From CAVRJC01 sp964505725 (lineage in GTDB: Bacteria > Actinomycetota > Acidimicrobiia > IMCC26256 > DASPTH01): a DNA stretch of 64,000 nt. The translations under genes were made by a program, and so were the position numbers. Under the pieces are notes generated by a model that did not search any database, had not been told where the DNA came from, and saw only the letters and a program-made list of their open reading frames with translations. The stretch covers positions 1 to 64,000 of the forward strand of contig CAZDJK010000052.1 of NCBI GenBank assembly GCA_964505725.1. Direction: 5' to 3'. Of this stretch, positions 26,004 to 33,703 are shown one piece after another (the stretch's first letter is position 1; every line of letters begins with the position of its first letter).

Positions 26004-26734
26004 ACCCGGCCGTCGAAGCGATCTCGGTGTTCTTCCCCTGCTTCAACGACGAGCCGACGATCGGTTCGATGGTGATGCTGGCGCTCGGCACCCTCGACCG
26101 TCTCGGAGTCGACGGGGAGGTGATCGTCGTCAACGACGGCTCCACCGACGGCTCGGGCGAGGTGCTGGCAGGGATCACGGCCCGCGAGCCGCACGTGCGG
26201 GTGGTGGACCATGAGCACAACTCGGGGTACGGCGCGGTGCTGCGCACCGGGTTCGCCGCCGCGTCGCGGCAGTGGGTCTTCTACACCGACGGCGACGCCC
26301 AGTACGACCCGACCGAGCTCGAGCTGCTCGTGCGCCAGGCGGGCGACGACGTCGACGTCGTGCAGGGCTACAAGCTCCATCGCGCCGACGGCTGGGTGCG
26401 GACCGTGATCGGCCGCGCGTACCACCGGCTGGTGTCAGCGGCGTTCGGCCTCCGGATCCGCGACACCGACTGTGACTTCCGGTTGATCCGCCGGGCGATG
26501 CTCGAGAAGATCGAGCTCCAGCACGACACGGGCGTGATCTGCGTCGAGCTCGTGCGGAAGCTCCAGGATGCCGGCGCGGTGTTCACCGAGGTCGGGGTGC
26601 ACCACTACCGCCGGGTGTACGGCCACTCGGAGTTCTTCCGCTTCCCGGCGGTGGCCCGGACGCTGCGCGACGTCGCCGGCCTCTGGGTGTCGCTCGTGCT
26701 GCTGCACCCCCGCCGGTCACACGGGGCCCGCTGA
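26000..26734 (+). CDS. Glycosyltransferase family 2
   Basis: GT-A fold transferase of 244 aa. The nucleotide-binding region has VIVVNDGSTDGS and the metal-binding motif is TDGDAQYD. Pro/Phe-rich FFPCFNDEPTI near the N-terminus is typical of dolichol- or polyprenyl-phosphate sugar synthase relatives, and no C-terminal membrane domain is present apart from a short hydrophobic end. GTG 26000 overlaps the aminotransferase stop. The acceptor may be a lipid carrier or cell-surface glycan. Confidence 0.87.
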   Translation: MNPAVEAISVFFPCFNDEPTIGSMVMLALGTLDRLGVDGEVIVVNDGSTDGSGEVLAGITAREPHVRVVDHEHNSGYGAVLRTGFAAASRQWVFYTDGDAQYDPTELELLVRQAGDDVDVVQGYKLHRADGWVRTVIGRAYHRLVSAAFGLRIRDTDCDFRLIRRAMLEKIELQHDTGVICVELVRKLQDAGAVFTEVGVHHYRRVYGHSEFFRFPAVARTLRDVAGLWVSLVLLHPRRSHGAR

Positions 26735-26744
26735 CCGCTCTTCG

Positions 26745-27482
26745 TCAGTCGCGCGTGGCGAGCAGGAGCACCGAGGTGCCGACGGGAAGATCGCGGCGCG
26801 CCAGCGCGCGCCGTTCGATGCGGGCGAGCGGTGCGAACACCCGGTCGAGGGAGCGGCGCTCGACGTCGGAAGGCGGCTCGGCCGGTTCGGTCGCGCGCGC
26901 GGCGCGGACCCGGTCGAGGCGGGCCAGTGCGTAGGCGGCCGGCGCGAGGAACGAGTAGGCGTAAGTCGCCCGACGCGTGGTGAGGCCGGCCGCGCAGGCG
27001 AGCGCCTCGAGATCGCGCGTCCGGTAGCGCCGCCGCCCATGCACGGTCGCGTCGTGCGCGCGGCGGAGCGAGTCGAACGCGGGCTCGACGAGCGCGATCG
27101 CGCCGCCCGGCTTCGTCACGCGCGCGAGCTCCCGGACCGCGCCGGCGTCGTCGGGCACCGTGTAGAGAACGGTGACCGCCACGACCACGTCGAAGCTGGC
27201 GTCACGGAACGGGAGCACCTCGACGTCGCCCTGCACCGGGATGGTCCCGGCATGGTGCCGGCGTACGTGCTCCAGCGCCTCGGGGGAGACGTCGACCCCG
27301 ACGACGCTGCCGTGGTGTCGGAGCCACGCGCCGTTTCCTCCGGGACCGCAGCCGGCGTCGAGGACCATCTGCTCGTGGCCGAGCCACGGCTGCAGCAGAT
27401 CGCCGACGAGCGCGCGGGTGTTGCGGTACCACCAGTGGTCGGCTTCGACCGCGGCGATGCGTGCGTACTCGGCGTGCTCCAG
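26745..27482 (-). CDS. SAM-dependent methyltransferase, probable CTG start
   Basis: Class I methyltransferase; the AdoMet loop is LDAGCGPGGNG. The first ATG (27368) would cut off a clearly coding N-terminal block containing EADHWWYRNTR, which this family carries before the AdoMet loop. The frame has no ATG, GTG or TTG further upstream before the neighbouring gene. A CTG at 27482 sits 7 nt after TAGCGT, the spacing seen for leaderless starts across the window, giving 245 aa. Facing the sugar-modification genes, it may methylate a related sugar, but that is inference. Confidence 0.7.
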   Translation of the reverse strand: MEHAEYARIAAVEADHWWYRNTRALVGDLLQPWLGHEQMVLDAGCGPGGNGAWLRHHGSVVGVDVSPEALEHVRRHHAGTIPVQGDVEVLPFRDASFDVVVAVTVLYTVPDDAGAVRELARVTKPGGAIALVEPAFDSLRRAHDATVHGRRRYRTRDLEALACAAGLTTRRATYAYSFLAPAAYALARLDRVRAARATEPAEPPSDVERRSLDRVFAPLARIERRALARRDLPVGTSVLLLATRD

Positions 27483-27489
27483 GCCGGCG

Positions 27490-27495
27490 ACGCTA
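27490..27495 (-). promoter_or_regulatory. -10 box before a CTG start
   Basis: Minus strand: TAGCGT, 7 nt, then CTG 27482. It is the main evidence for the rare start codon of the methyltransferase. Confidence 0.4.
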
Positions 27496-27507
27496 CCGCA
27501 GTGCCGG

Positions 27508-29283
27508 TCAGCGCGGCGCGAGGCGCAGCGTGTCGATGACGAGGTCGGACGACGACCACGCCTGCACGCCGACCCGCACTCCCTCGGGTGCGTCGCGACC
27601 GCGCTCGCGCGAGGCGTCTCCGAGGTCCTCCACCCGCATGACCTGCGTGCCGTTCACCGACGCGACCAGCCGATCCCCGTCGATCACGAGCCGGACGGTG
27701 AGTCGCCCGTACATCGTCGACGGATCCGGCGCCGCGACCTTGGCGATCGGGTTCCACAGCTCGCGGTCGCCCTGCCACTGGCGCACGAGGTAGCCGCCGC
27801 CCTCGTAGAGGGGGTCGAGGTCGAAGGAGTAGCCCGACATCCGTCCGTCTTCGTCGACCGCCGACCGGAACAGCACGCCGAACCCGGGGCCGGAGCGGAG
27901 CTCGAGGTCGACCTCCAGCGCGTAGCGCACCGGGGCGGTCAGATCGGCGAGCGCCCAGCGCTCGTCGGCGCGTCGCATGACGAGCGCGCCCTGCCCCCGT
28001 ACCTCGACCAGGGGGAGTGCGTTGCCGAGCTCCCAGTCGTCGCCGGCCAGGACCCACTGCTCCTCCGCGGCGGGCGGCTCGGGCTCGGCGCACGCCGCCA
28101 CGAACGCGGCTGTCGGCGCGGGCTCCGGTGCGGGCTCGAGCACGTCGATCGCGGCATGCCACTCGATCGGCGCCACGTCGTCACCCTGCGGGGTCGGCTC
28201 GTGGACGTACCACGGGGGCTCGGTCTCGTCGTACGACGCGACCGGGACGGGCTCGGGGTCGGCAGTGACGGCCTGGTCGTCGGTCCCCCAGTCGACGAGG
28301 AAGCCCGTGCTCGTCGCCTCGGGATCGAGCTGGCGCGCCCAGGGCGTGGTCGTCGTCGGGGGCAGCGAAGGGTCGGCCCAGGTCTCGCCCGGTTCGGCCC
28401 AGGTCGTCGGTTCCCACGGGGCGGCGGTGGGCCACAGGTCCTCGGCGGCGGGGAACACCGGCGCCGGGTGCAGCGACTCGCCGCGCAGCGCGACGTCGAT
28501 CGGCGGCGCGTCGGCGGCGGACCACCAGGCCGCGTCCTCGGGCGCCGAGGCGACGGCCACCGACTCCACGAGCTCGGGCCGGTCGAGCTGCTCGACGGGC
28601 GTGTCGTCGAGCTCTTCGAACGTGCCCGGGGGCGGCGGCGCCAGCGGGAGGGGCACCGGGGGGACGAACACGGGCGCGACCGGCGGCTCCGCGGCGGTGA
28701 GGAAGCTCGGGACCTCGTCCGGATCGGAGTTCAGGGGGACCGGCTCGGCGAGCTGGGCCAGCTCTTCGAACACGTCGACGGGGCCCTCCGGCACGTCCGG
28801 GTCGCTCTCGGGCGCGGGCGTCCAGGGCGGGGGCGAGGCGACGAGCGCCTCGTCGCTCGGCAGCTCGGGCGCGGACGCCGCCGGCAGGGCGCGTGCCCGG
28901 CGCACGCCGAGGAAGCGGCGCGGCCTGGTGGTGCGTTCCGCCTCCTCGCGCTCCTCGCGCGGCGCCCCGGTCGCGGCCTGGTCACCCTCGAGCGCGCGGC
29001 GGAGCTGGGCGATGCTGTCCTCGATGGTCGCGGGGCCCGCATCGAGCTCGTGGAACGACTCGTCGGGCACGAGCTCCGACACGTCGACGCCGCAGGAGCC
29101 CGCCAGCACCCAGAGGTCGCTCTCGGGGATCGGCACCTTGCCGCGCTCGTAGTTCGCGAGCTCGCGACGGCTCAACCCCGCGCCGCGCGCCACCTCCGAC
29201 AAGGAGAGGCCCTTCCGGCGCCGGACGGCGCGGAGGTGGTTGCCCTGCGCCTTGGCGCTCACCGTTTGGGAGCTCGCCGCCAT
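27508..29283 (-). CDS. HTH (XRE) protein with long disordered linker and LamG-like C-terminus
   Basis: A 591-aa protein with an unusual architecture. Residues about 15-72 are an XRE-type helix-turn-helix (GLSLSEVARGAGLSRRELANYERG). About 110-400 is a Pro/Glu/Asp/Trp-rich, low-complexity segment without predicted fold. Residues about 410-591 form a beta-rich domain resembling LamG/DUF1080-type jelly rolls (GFGVLFRSAVDEDGRMSGYSF, LTVRLVIDGDRLVASVNG). There is no signal peptide or membrane helix, so it is probably cytoplasmic DNA-binding. The C-terminal domain might bind a sugar-like ligand, but no ligand is known. ATG 29283 is chosen. Confidence 0.75.
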   Translation of the reverse strand: MAASSQTVSAKAQGNHLRAVRRRKGLSLSEVARGAGLSRRELANYERGKVPIPESDLWVLAGSCGVDVSELVPDESFHELDAGPATIEDSIAQLRRALEGDQAATGAPREEREEAERTTRPRRFLGVRRARALPAASAPELPSDEALVASPPPWTPAPESDPDVPEGPVDVFEELAQLAEPVPLNSDPDEVPSFLTAAEPPVAPVFVPPVPLPLAPPPPGTFEELDDTPVEQLDRPELVESVAVASAPEDAAWWSAADAPPIDVALRGESLHPAPVFPAAEDLWPTAAPWEPTTWAEPGETWADPSLPPTTTTPWARQLDPEATSTGFLVDWGTDDQAVTADPEPVPVASYDETEPPWYVHEPTPQGDDVAPIEWHAAIDVLEPAPEPAPTAAFVAACAEPEPPAAEEQWVLAGDDWELGNALPLVEVRGQGALVMRRADERWALADLTAPVRYALEVDLELRSGPGFGVLFRSAVDEDGRMSGYSFDLDPLYEGGGYLVRQWQGDRELWNPIAKVAAPDPSTMYGRLTVRLVIDGDRLVASVNGTQVMRVEDLGDASRERGRDAPEGVRVGVQAWSSSDLVIDTLRLAPR

Positions 29284-29352
29284 GACCGCTGATATCGGCC
29301 GGTCGCGCGCCCGCCTGTAGGGCAAGGTGGCGGAGATCGGGGCGAGCAGGGC

Positions 29353-29358
29353 TAGCGT
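29353..29358 (+). promoter_or_regulatory. -10 box, leaderless carbonic anhydrase-like start
   Basis: TAGCGT, 8 nt, then ATG 29367. Confidence 0.5.
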
Positions 29359-29366
29359 CGGCCGCC

Positions 29367-29882
29367 ATGGCGATCTACGCGCTGGGCGACCAGGTTCCCC
29401 GCATCGATCCCGAGGCGTTCGTGCACCCCGACGCGACCGTCATCGGCAACGTCACCATCGGGCCGGAGTCCACCGTGTGGCCTCAGGCCGTCCTGCGCGG
29501 TGACTACGGCGGCATCGTGATCGGCGCGCGCACCTCCATCCAGGACGGCACTGTCATCCACTGCACCGAGATCCCCACGATCGTCGGAGACGACTGCGTC
29601 ATCGGGCACCTCGTGCACCTCGAGAGCTGCACGGTCGAGGACGCGTCGCTCGTCGGCACGGGGTCGATCGTGCTCCACGAGGCGGTGATCGAGTCCGGCG
29701 CCTGGGTCGGCGCCGGCGCGGTGGTGCCGAACCGGATGACCGTCCCGAGCGGCGCGATGGCGCTCGGGGTGCCGGCCAAGCTGCGCGAGGGCGTCGTCGA
29801 CGCGGCCGAGATCGCGCGGAGTGCCGCCGTCTACGTCGGGAACGCGAAGCGCTACCGCGCCGACCTGCGACGCCTCGACTGA
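29367..29882 (+). CDS. Gamma-carbonic anhydrase family protein
   Basis: Left-handed beta-helix hexapeptide protein of 171 aa, forming trimers with metal bound between subunits in this family. H65 and H81 occupy two ligand positions. The third, normally His in GHxxxLHGC, is E86, with H84 nearby (GHLVHLESC). This E variant changes the metal site; carbonic anhydrase activity is not assured. It could also act as an acyltransferase-like scaffold. Leaderless start. Confidence 0.85.
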   Translation: MAIYALGDQVPRIDPEAFVHPDATVIGNVTIGPESTVWPQAVLRGDYGGIVIGARTSIQDGTVIHCTEIPTIVGDDCVIGHLVHLESCTVEDASLVGTGSIVLHEAVIESGAWVGAGAVVPNRMTVPSGAMALGVPAKLREGVVDAAEIARSAAVYVGNAKRYRADLRRLD

Positions 29883-29886
29883 GCGC

Positions 29887-30255
29887 TCAGCCCTTCACGT
29901 ACGCGAACTTCTCCGCCACCTGTCCGTCACGCACGCGCAGCACGTCGACGCCGCGGATGCTCCCTGCACCGCCGTCGGCCCCGGTCCACGTGTAGCGCCA
30001 CTGCACGACGCAGCGGTCGCCGCTGACGATGACGTCCTCGGCGTCGAAGCGGGCGGTCGGCGAGGACGCGAAGAACTCCTCCCACGCGGCCCGGACGGCC
30101 GCGGCGCCCTCGAAGCGGCCGCCGTCGGGCGGCGCGGTGTTCTCGAACACGCAGTCGTCGGTCATCGCCGCCATGACCGCGTCGACGTCGTGGCGGTTGA
30201 ACGCCTCGTTGAAGCGGTCGACGGCTGCTCGGGTCTCGCGCTCGCTCGGGCTCAC
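29887..30255 (-). CDS. NTF2/SnoaL-like protein
   Basis: A 122-aa cone-fold protein of the nuclear transport factor 2 superfamily. It has the usual opening helix (VDRFNEAFNRHDVDAVMAAM), a DDCVFEN strand and the late WRYTW and VDVLRVRDGQ strands. Such proteins can be isomerases, hydrolases or ligand binders; no catalytic residue is decisive. GTG 30255 overlaps the stop of the CDF gene (GTGA), making it the last gene of a three-gene unit. Confidence 0.78.
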   Translation of the reverse strand: MSPSERETRAAVDRFNEAFNRHDVDAVMAAMTDDCVFENTAPPDGGRFEGAAAVRAAWEEFFASSPTARFDAEDVIVSGDRCVVQWRYTWTGADGGAGSIRGVDVLRVRDGQVAEKFAYVKG

Positions 30256-31178
30256 TCGAGTTCTCCCTCATGGCTGTCGTGGTACAGGTCGGGTTCGACG
30301 AAGATCAGTCTCGTCTCCGGCACCGAGGCTCGCACACGCGCCTCGACGGTGTCGATCGCGCGGGTGAGATCGCGCACGTTGTCGGTCGTGAACTCCAGCT
30401 TGGTCGCGAGGAGGATGTCGTCGGGCCCGATGTGGACGGTGCGGAGGTGGATCACGCGCGCCACCTCGGGCCCGTCGAGCAGGGCCTGGCGGATGGCCGC
30501 CTCCCGCAGGGGCGATGCGGCCTCCCCGATCAACAGGCTCTTCATCTCGATCGCGAGGATCACCGCGATCACGCCGAGCAGCGCTCCGATGCTGAGGCTG
30601 CCGAGCGCATCCCAGCGGTTGTTGCCGGTGACCTCGTTGAGCGTGATGCCGAGGAAGGCGAGCACGAGCCCGGCGAGCGCGCCGGTGTCCTCGAGCAGCA
30701 CGACGGGGAGCTCCGGGTTCTTCGTCGTACGGATGAATCCCCACCATGAACGCCCGCGGCGCAGCGCTCCCGCCTCGTGGCGGGCGGTCCGCAGGGAGAA
30801 CGCCTCGAGCACGAACGCGATCCCGAGCACGCCGTACGCCCAGCCGACGGAGTCGATGGGCGCGGGATGGACCAGCTTGTCGATGCCTTCGACGATCGCG
30901 AGGACGGAGCCGAGCGTGAACAGCACCAGTGCCACGATGAACGCCCAGAAGTAGCGCTCGCGCCCGAACCCGAACGGGTGCTCCGGCGTCGGCGCCTTGC
31001 GACTGCGTCGCCCGCCCAGGAAGAGCAGCGCCTGGTTGCCGGTGTCGGCGAAGGAGTGGATTGCCTCCGCGAGCATCGCCGACGACGCGGTGATCGCGAA
31101 CGCGAGGAGCTTGGCCATCGCGATGCCCACGTTGGCGGCGAAGGCGGCGGCGATCGTGCGCCGCGTGCCGTCAGCCAT
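30252..31178 (-). CDS. Cation diffusion facilitator (CDF) transporter
   Basis: Exports divalent metal ions, typically Zn2+, Mn2+ or Fe2+, in exchange for protons. The 308-aa product has six hydrophobic segments and the first metal motif H41-x3-D45. The second motif reads LLEDTGA instead of HxxxD, as in the ZnT9-like branch, so metal choice may differ. The C-terminal cytoplasmic domain (about 220-308) has the usual dimerisation fold. Its start overlaps the metallohydrolase 3' end by 8 bases. Confidence 0.85.
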   Translation of the reverse strand: MADGTRRTIAAAFAANVGIAMAKLLAFAITASSAMLAEAIHSFADTGNQALLFLGGRRSRKAPTPEHPFGFGRERYFWAFIVALVLFTLGSVLAIVEGIDKLVHPAPIDSVGWAYGVLGIAFVLEAFSLRTARHEAGALRRGRSWWGFIRTTKNPELPVVLLEDTGALAGLVLAFLGITLNEVTGNNRWDALGSLSIGALLGVIAVILAIEMKSLLIGEAASPLREAAIRQALLDGPEVARVIHLRTVHIGPDDILLATKLEFTTDNVRDLTRAIDTVEARVRASVPETRLIFVEPDLYHDSHEGELE

Positions 31179-31884
31179 CGGCGACGTCCCAGACGTCGGC
31201 CGCCGCGACGCGCACCACGCGCCCCTCGGCGTCGACGAGTCGCAGCACCGAGCTGCCGCGCCCGTAGCCCTCGAAGCGGCCGGTGACGACGGCGGAGCCG
31301 CCGGCGCCGTCGTGGCACGACACGACGAGGACGTGGCCGCGACCGAGTCGCAGGCGCTCGTCCCACCCGTAGCGCAGCCGCCCGTCGGGGCCTCGGCGCG
31401 GTGGGCGCGCCACGTGCACGCCGTGCTCGCGGTACGACGCGCCCAGCACCGCGGCACGGTCGGCGCCGCAGAACTCGCCCACCGCGTCGAGCAGTACGCG
31501 GGCGAACGTGCGCCCGTGGTGCGGGAGGCCCGAATCGATGCCGATCGCCCAGTGCACGAGCTCGTGCAGCACCACGCCCTTGGTGCGGTACCGGCGCGGG
31601 AGCGTGATCGTCGGGCCGTCGTTCTCCTCGCGGTAGAACGCCTGGCGCGCGCCGTTGCCCGGACGCAGGCGGGGGAGCGTCGCGAGGCCCCGCATCGGAA
31701 AGCGCTCCTCCCACCACAGCGTGCCCACTACGCGCTCCGCGAAGCGCGCGCACGCGTCGAGGCCGGGAAGCGGGCTCGACGGGAGCGGGGCCTCGGCCAG
31801 GTAGACGCGCCCGCGTTGCGCGTCGCGGGGCCGGCGGGGCTGCTCGCGCGAGGCGGACGGCGGATCGCCGCGGAGGCGTGGCAT
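31171..31884 (-). CDS. Zincin-like metallohydrolase
   Basis: The 237-aa product contains HELVHWAIG, an HExxH-type zinc site, followed by GLPHHGRTFARVLLDAV, a likely third-ligand region. It resembles actinobacterial SprT-like or TIGR04338-like metallohydrolases; I have not confirmed which. No signal peptide is present, so it acts inside the cell. The start ATG 31884 is 7 nt after TACCGT. It is first in an operon with the CDF transporter, which suggests a link to metal handling. Confidence 0.72.
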   Translation of the reverse strand: MPRLRGDPPSASREQPRRPRDAQRGRVYLAEAPLPSSPLPGLDACARFAERVVGTLWWEERFPMRGLATLPRLRPGNGARQAFYREENDGPTITLPRRYRTKGVVLHELVHWAIGIDSGLPHHGRTFARVLLDAVGEFCGADRAAVLGASYREHGVHVARPPRRGPDGRLRYGWDERLRLGRGHVLVVSCHDGAGGSAVVTGRFEGYGRGSSVLRLVDAEGRVVRVAAADVWDVADG

Positions 31885-31891
31885 CCGCCCC

Positions 31892-31897
31892 ACGGTA
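31892..31897 (-). promoter_or_regulatory. -10 box, leaderless metallohydrolase operon start
   Basis: Minus strand: TACCGT, 7 nt, then ATG 31884. Confidence 0.5.
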
Positions 31898-31916
31898 GGC
31901 TCGGGGTGATGCCCGC

Positions 31917-31945
31917 TGAGTGTTGGTGTCATGAGTGTTGGTGTC
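31917..31945. repeat. 14-bp direct repeat between divergent genes
   Basis: TGAGTGTTGGTGTC occurs twice, at 31917-31930 and 31932-31945, a perfect tandem with 15-bp period. It sits in the 92-bp gap between the metallohydrolase and ABC exporter starts and could be an operator, or a fresh slip duplication. Confidence 0.6.
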
Positions 31946-31976
31946 GACTCGGGCACCGCGCACGAGACTCCCGCCG

Positions 31977-32888
31977 ATGAGCGAGCCGGTCGTCGAGGTC
32001 ACGGGGCTCTCGAAGACGTTCGGCTCGAGCGTCCGCGCGGTCGACGACCTGACGTTCAGCGTCGAGCGTGGCCAGGTGTGCGGGCTCCTCGGCCCCAACG
32101 GGGCGGGGAAGACGACCTGCCTCCGCATCCTGCTCGGCCTCGTGCAGCCGACGGCCGGGCAGGCGCGGCTGTTCGGCGAGCCGGCGCGGCCGGGAAGCGA
32201 TGCCCTGTACCGCGTCGGCGCCATCATCGAAGAGGCCGCGTTCGTGCCGCACCTCTCGGGAATGAAGAACCTCGAGATCTGGTGGCGCGAGGGCGGTGGC
32301 CGCCTCGCCGACGCCGACTTCGAGCACGCGCTCGCGATGGCGGAGCTCGGGAACGCGATCAACCGCAAGGTCAAGACCTACTCGCAGGGCATGAAGCAGC
32401 GGCTGGGCCTGGCACGGGTGCTGCTGGCCCGTCCCGAGCTGCTCCTGCTCGACGAGCCCACGAACGGTCTCGACCCCGGCGAGATCCGCGAGTTCCGGAA
32501 CCTCGTCCACCGGCTCACGAGCGGCGGCTCGACCGTGCTCGTGTCGAGCCATCTCCTCGCCGAGGTCGAGCAGATCTGCACCCACGCCGTAGTCATGGAC
32601 AAGGGACGCCTGGTCGCGGCGGGCTCGGTCGCGGCGCTGATCGGCACCGCGGGCTCCGTCTACCTCGAGGTCGACGACGTGGCTCGTGCGGCGGAGGTGC
32701 TCCGCGAGCACCCGGGTGTCCGTGCGGTCACGGCCGAGCCGCCCGGCCTCTCGGTCGACATGATCGACGGCACCGAGCGCAGCTCGCTCGTCGCGGCGCT
32801 CGTCAACCGGGGCATCGGCGTGGAGACCGTCATGCTGCGCCGGCGGCTCGAGGACGCGTTCCTCGGCCTCGTCGAGGCGAGCAACTGA
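31977..32888 (+). CDS. ABC-2 type exporter ATPase
   Basis: ATPase of 303 aa with Walker A GPNGAGKTT, signature YSQGMKQR and Walker B LLLLDEPTNGLDP. The last 80 residues form the C-terminal domain found in DrrA/CcmA-type exporters. It works with the permease that starts at its stop codon (TGATG). The substrate may be a lipid, antibiotic or peptide and cannot be told. ATG 31977 was chosen; an upstream start at 31935 would include the repeat region. Confidence 0.9.
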   Translation: MSEPVVEVTGLSKTFGSSVRAVDDLTFSVERGQVCGLLGPNGAGKTTCLRILLGLVQPTAGQARLFGEPARPGSDALYRVGAIIEEAAFVPHLSGMKNLEIWWREGGGRLADADFEHALAMAELGNAINRKVKTYSQGMKQRLGLARVLLARPELLLLDEPTNGLDPGEIREFRNLVHRLTSGGSTVLVSSHLLAEVEQICTHAVVMDKGRLVAAGSVAALIGTAGSVYLEVDDVARAAEVLREHPGVRAVTAEPPGLSVDMIDGTERSSLVAALVNRGIGVETVMLRRRLEDAFLGLVEASN

Positions 32889-33703
32889 TGGTCCCGGCAC
32901 TGCGCGTCGAGCTGTTCAAGGCGGTCGCGCGCATGCGGACCTACGTCGCGTTCGCGATCGTCGCCGCCATCCCGGTCATCGCCACCATCGCGCTCGACGC
33001 CAACCCACCCGATCGCCCCGGTGACGCCGGCGGCCTGTTCTTCCTCGCGCACGAGAGCGGCCTGATCATGCCCGCGGCCGCGTTGCGGCTCATGAGCGCG
33101 TTCCTCCTGATCATCGTGGTCGCGCTCTTCGGTGGCGAGACCGTCGCCGGCGAGGCGTCGTGGGGGAACCTGCGCTACGTGCTCGTACGCCCGGTGGGAC
33201 GGAGCCGTCTGGTCCTCAGCAAGCTCGTGGTCGCGGTGCTCCTGGCGTGGGCGTCGGTGGTCGCAGTGGTGGTCGCCGGGCTCGTCGCCGGCGGCATCGC
33301 GTTCGGCTGGCACGCACTTCCCGCGGTCGGGCCCTTCTTCCCCGGTCAGTCGGTGGGCACCATCTTGGAGCACCTCGGCGTCGCGACCGCGTACGTCGCG
33401 TGGAACCTGACGGGCGTCGTCGCGTTCGCGTTCATGGTCTCGTGCATGACCGATGCACCCGCGGGAGCGATCTTCGCGGGCGTCGGCTTCTACATCACGT
33501 CGCAGATCCTCGACAACATCACCGCGCTCGGCTCCATCCGCTACGTCCTGCCGACCCACTACTTCGACTCCTGGATCGACCTCGTCCGGCTCGGCCACAC
33601 GAGCGACGACATGTGGCGGGGTGTCGGCCTGCAGTTGGGCTACGTGCTGCTGTTCGGGCTCATCGCGCTGTGGTGGTTCCGGCGCAAGGACGTGCTCAGC
33701 TGA
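32888..33703 (+). CDS. ABC-2 type exporter permease
   Basis: Membrane partner of the preceding ATPase, 271 aa with about six hydrophobic segments, including a start helix at 18-36 and a last one at 248-264. The conserved ABC-2 layout (ETVAGEASWGNLRYVLVRPVGRSRLVLSK) is present, marking NatB/YhaP-like exporters. Its start overlaps the ATPase stop, so subunits are made together. Its 3' end overlaps the convergent LigD-type gene by 8 bases. Confidence 0.85.
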   Translation: MVPALRVELFKAVARMRTYVAFAIVAAIPVIATIALDANPPDRPGDAGGLFFLAHESGLIMPAAALRLMSAFLLIIVVALFGGETVAGEASWGNLRYVLVRPVGRSRLVLSKLVVAVLLAWASVVAVVVAGLVAGGIAFGWHALPAVGPFFPGQSVGTILEHLGVATAYVAWNLTGVVAFAFMVSCMTDAPAGAIFAGVGFYITSQILDNITALGSIRYVLPTHYFDSWIDLVRLGHTSDDMWRGVGLQLGYVLLFGLIALWWFRRKDVLS

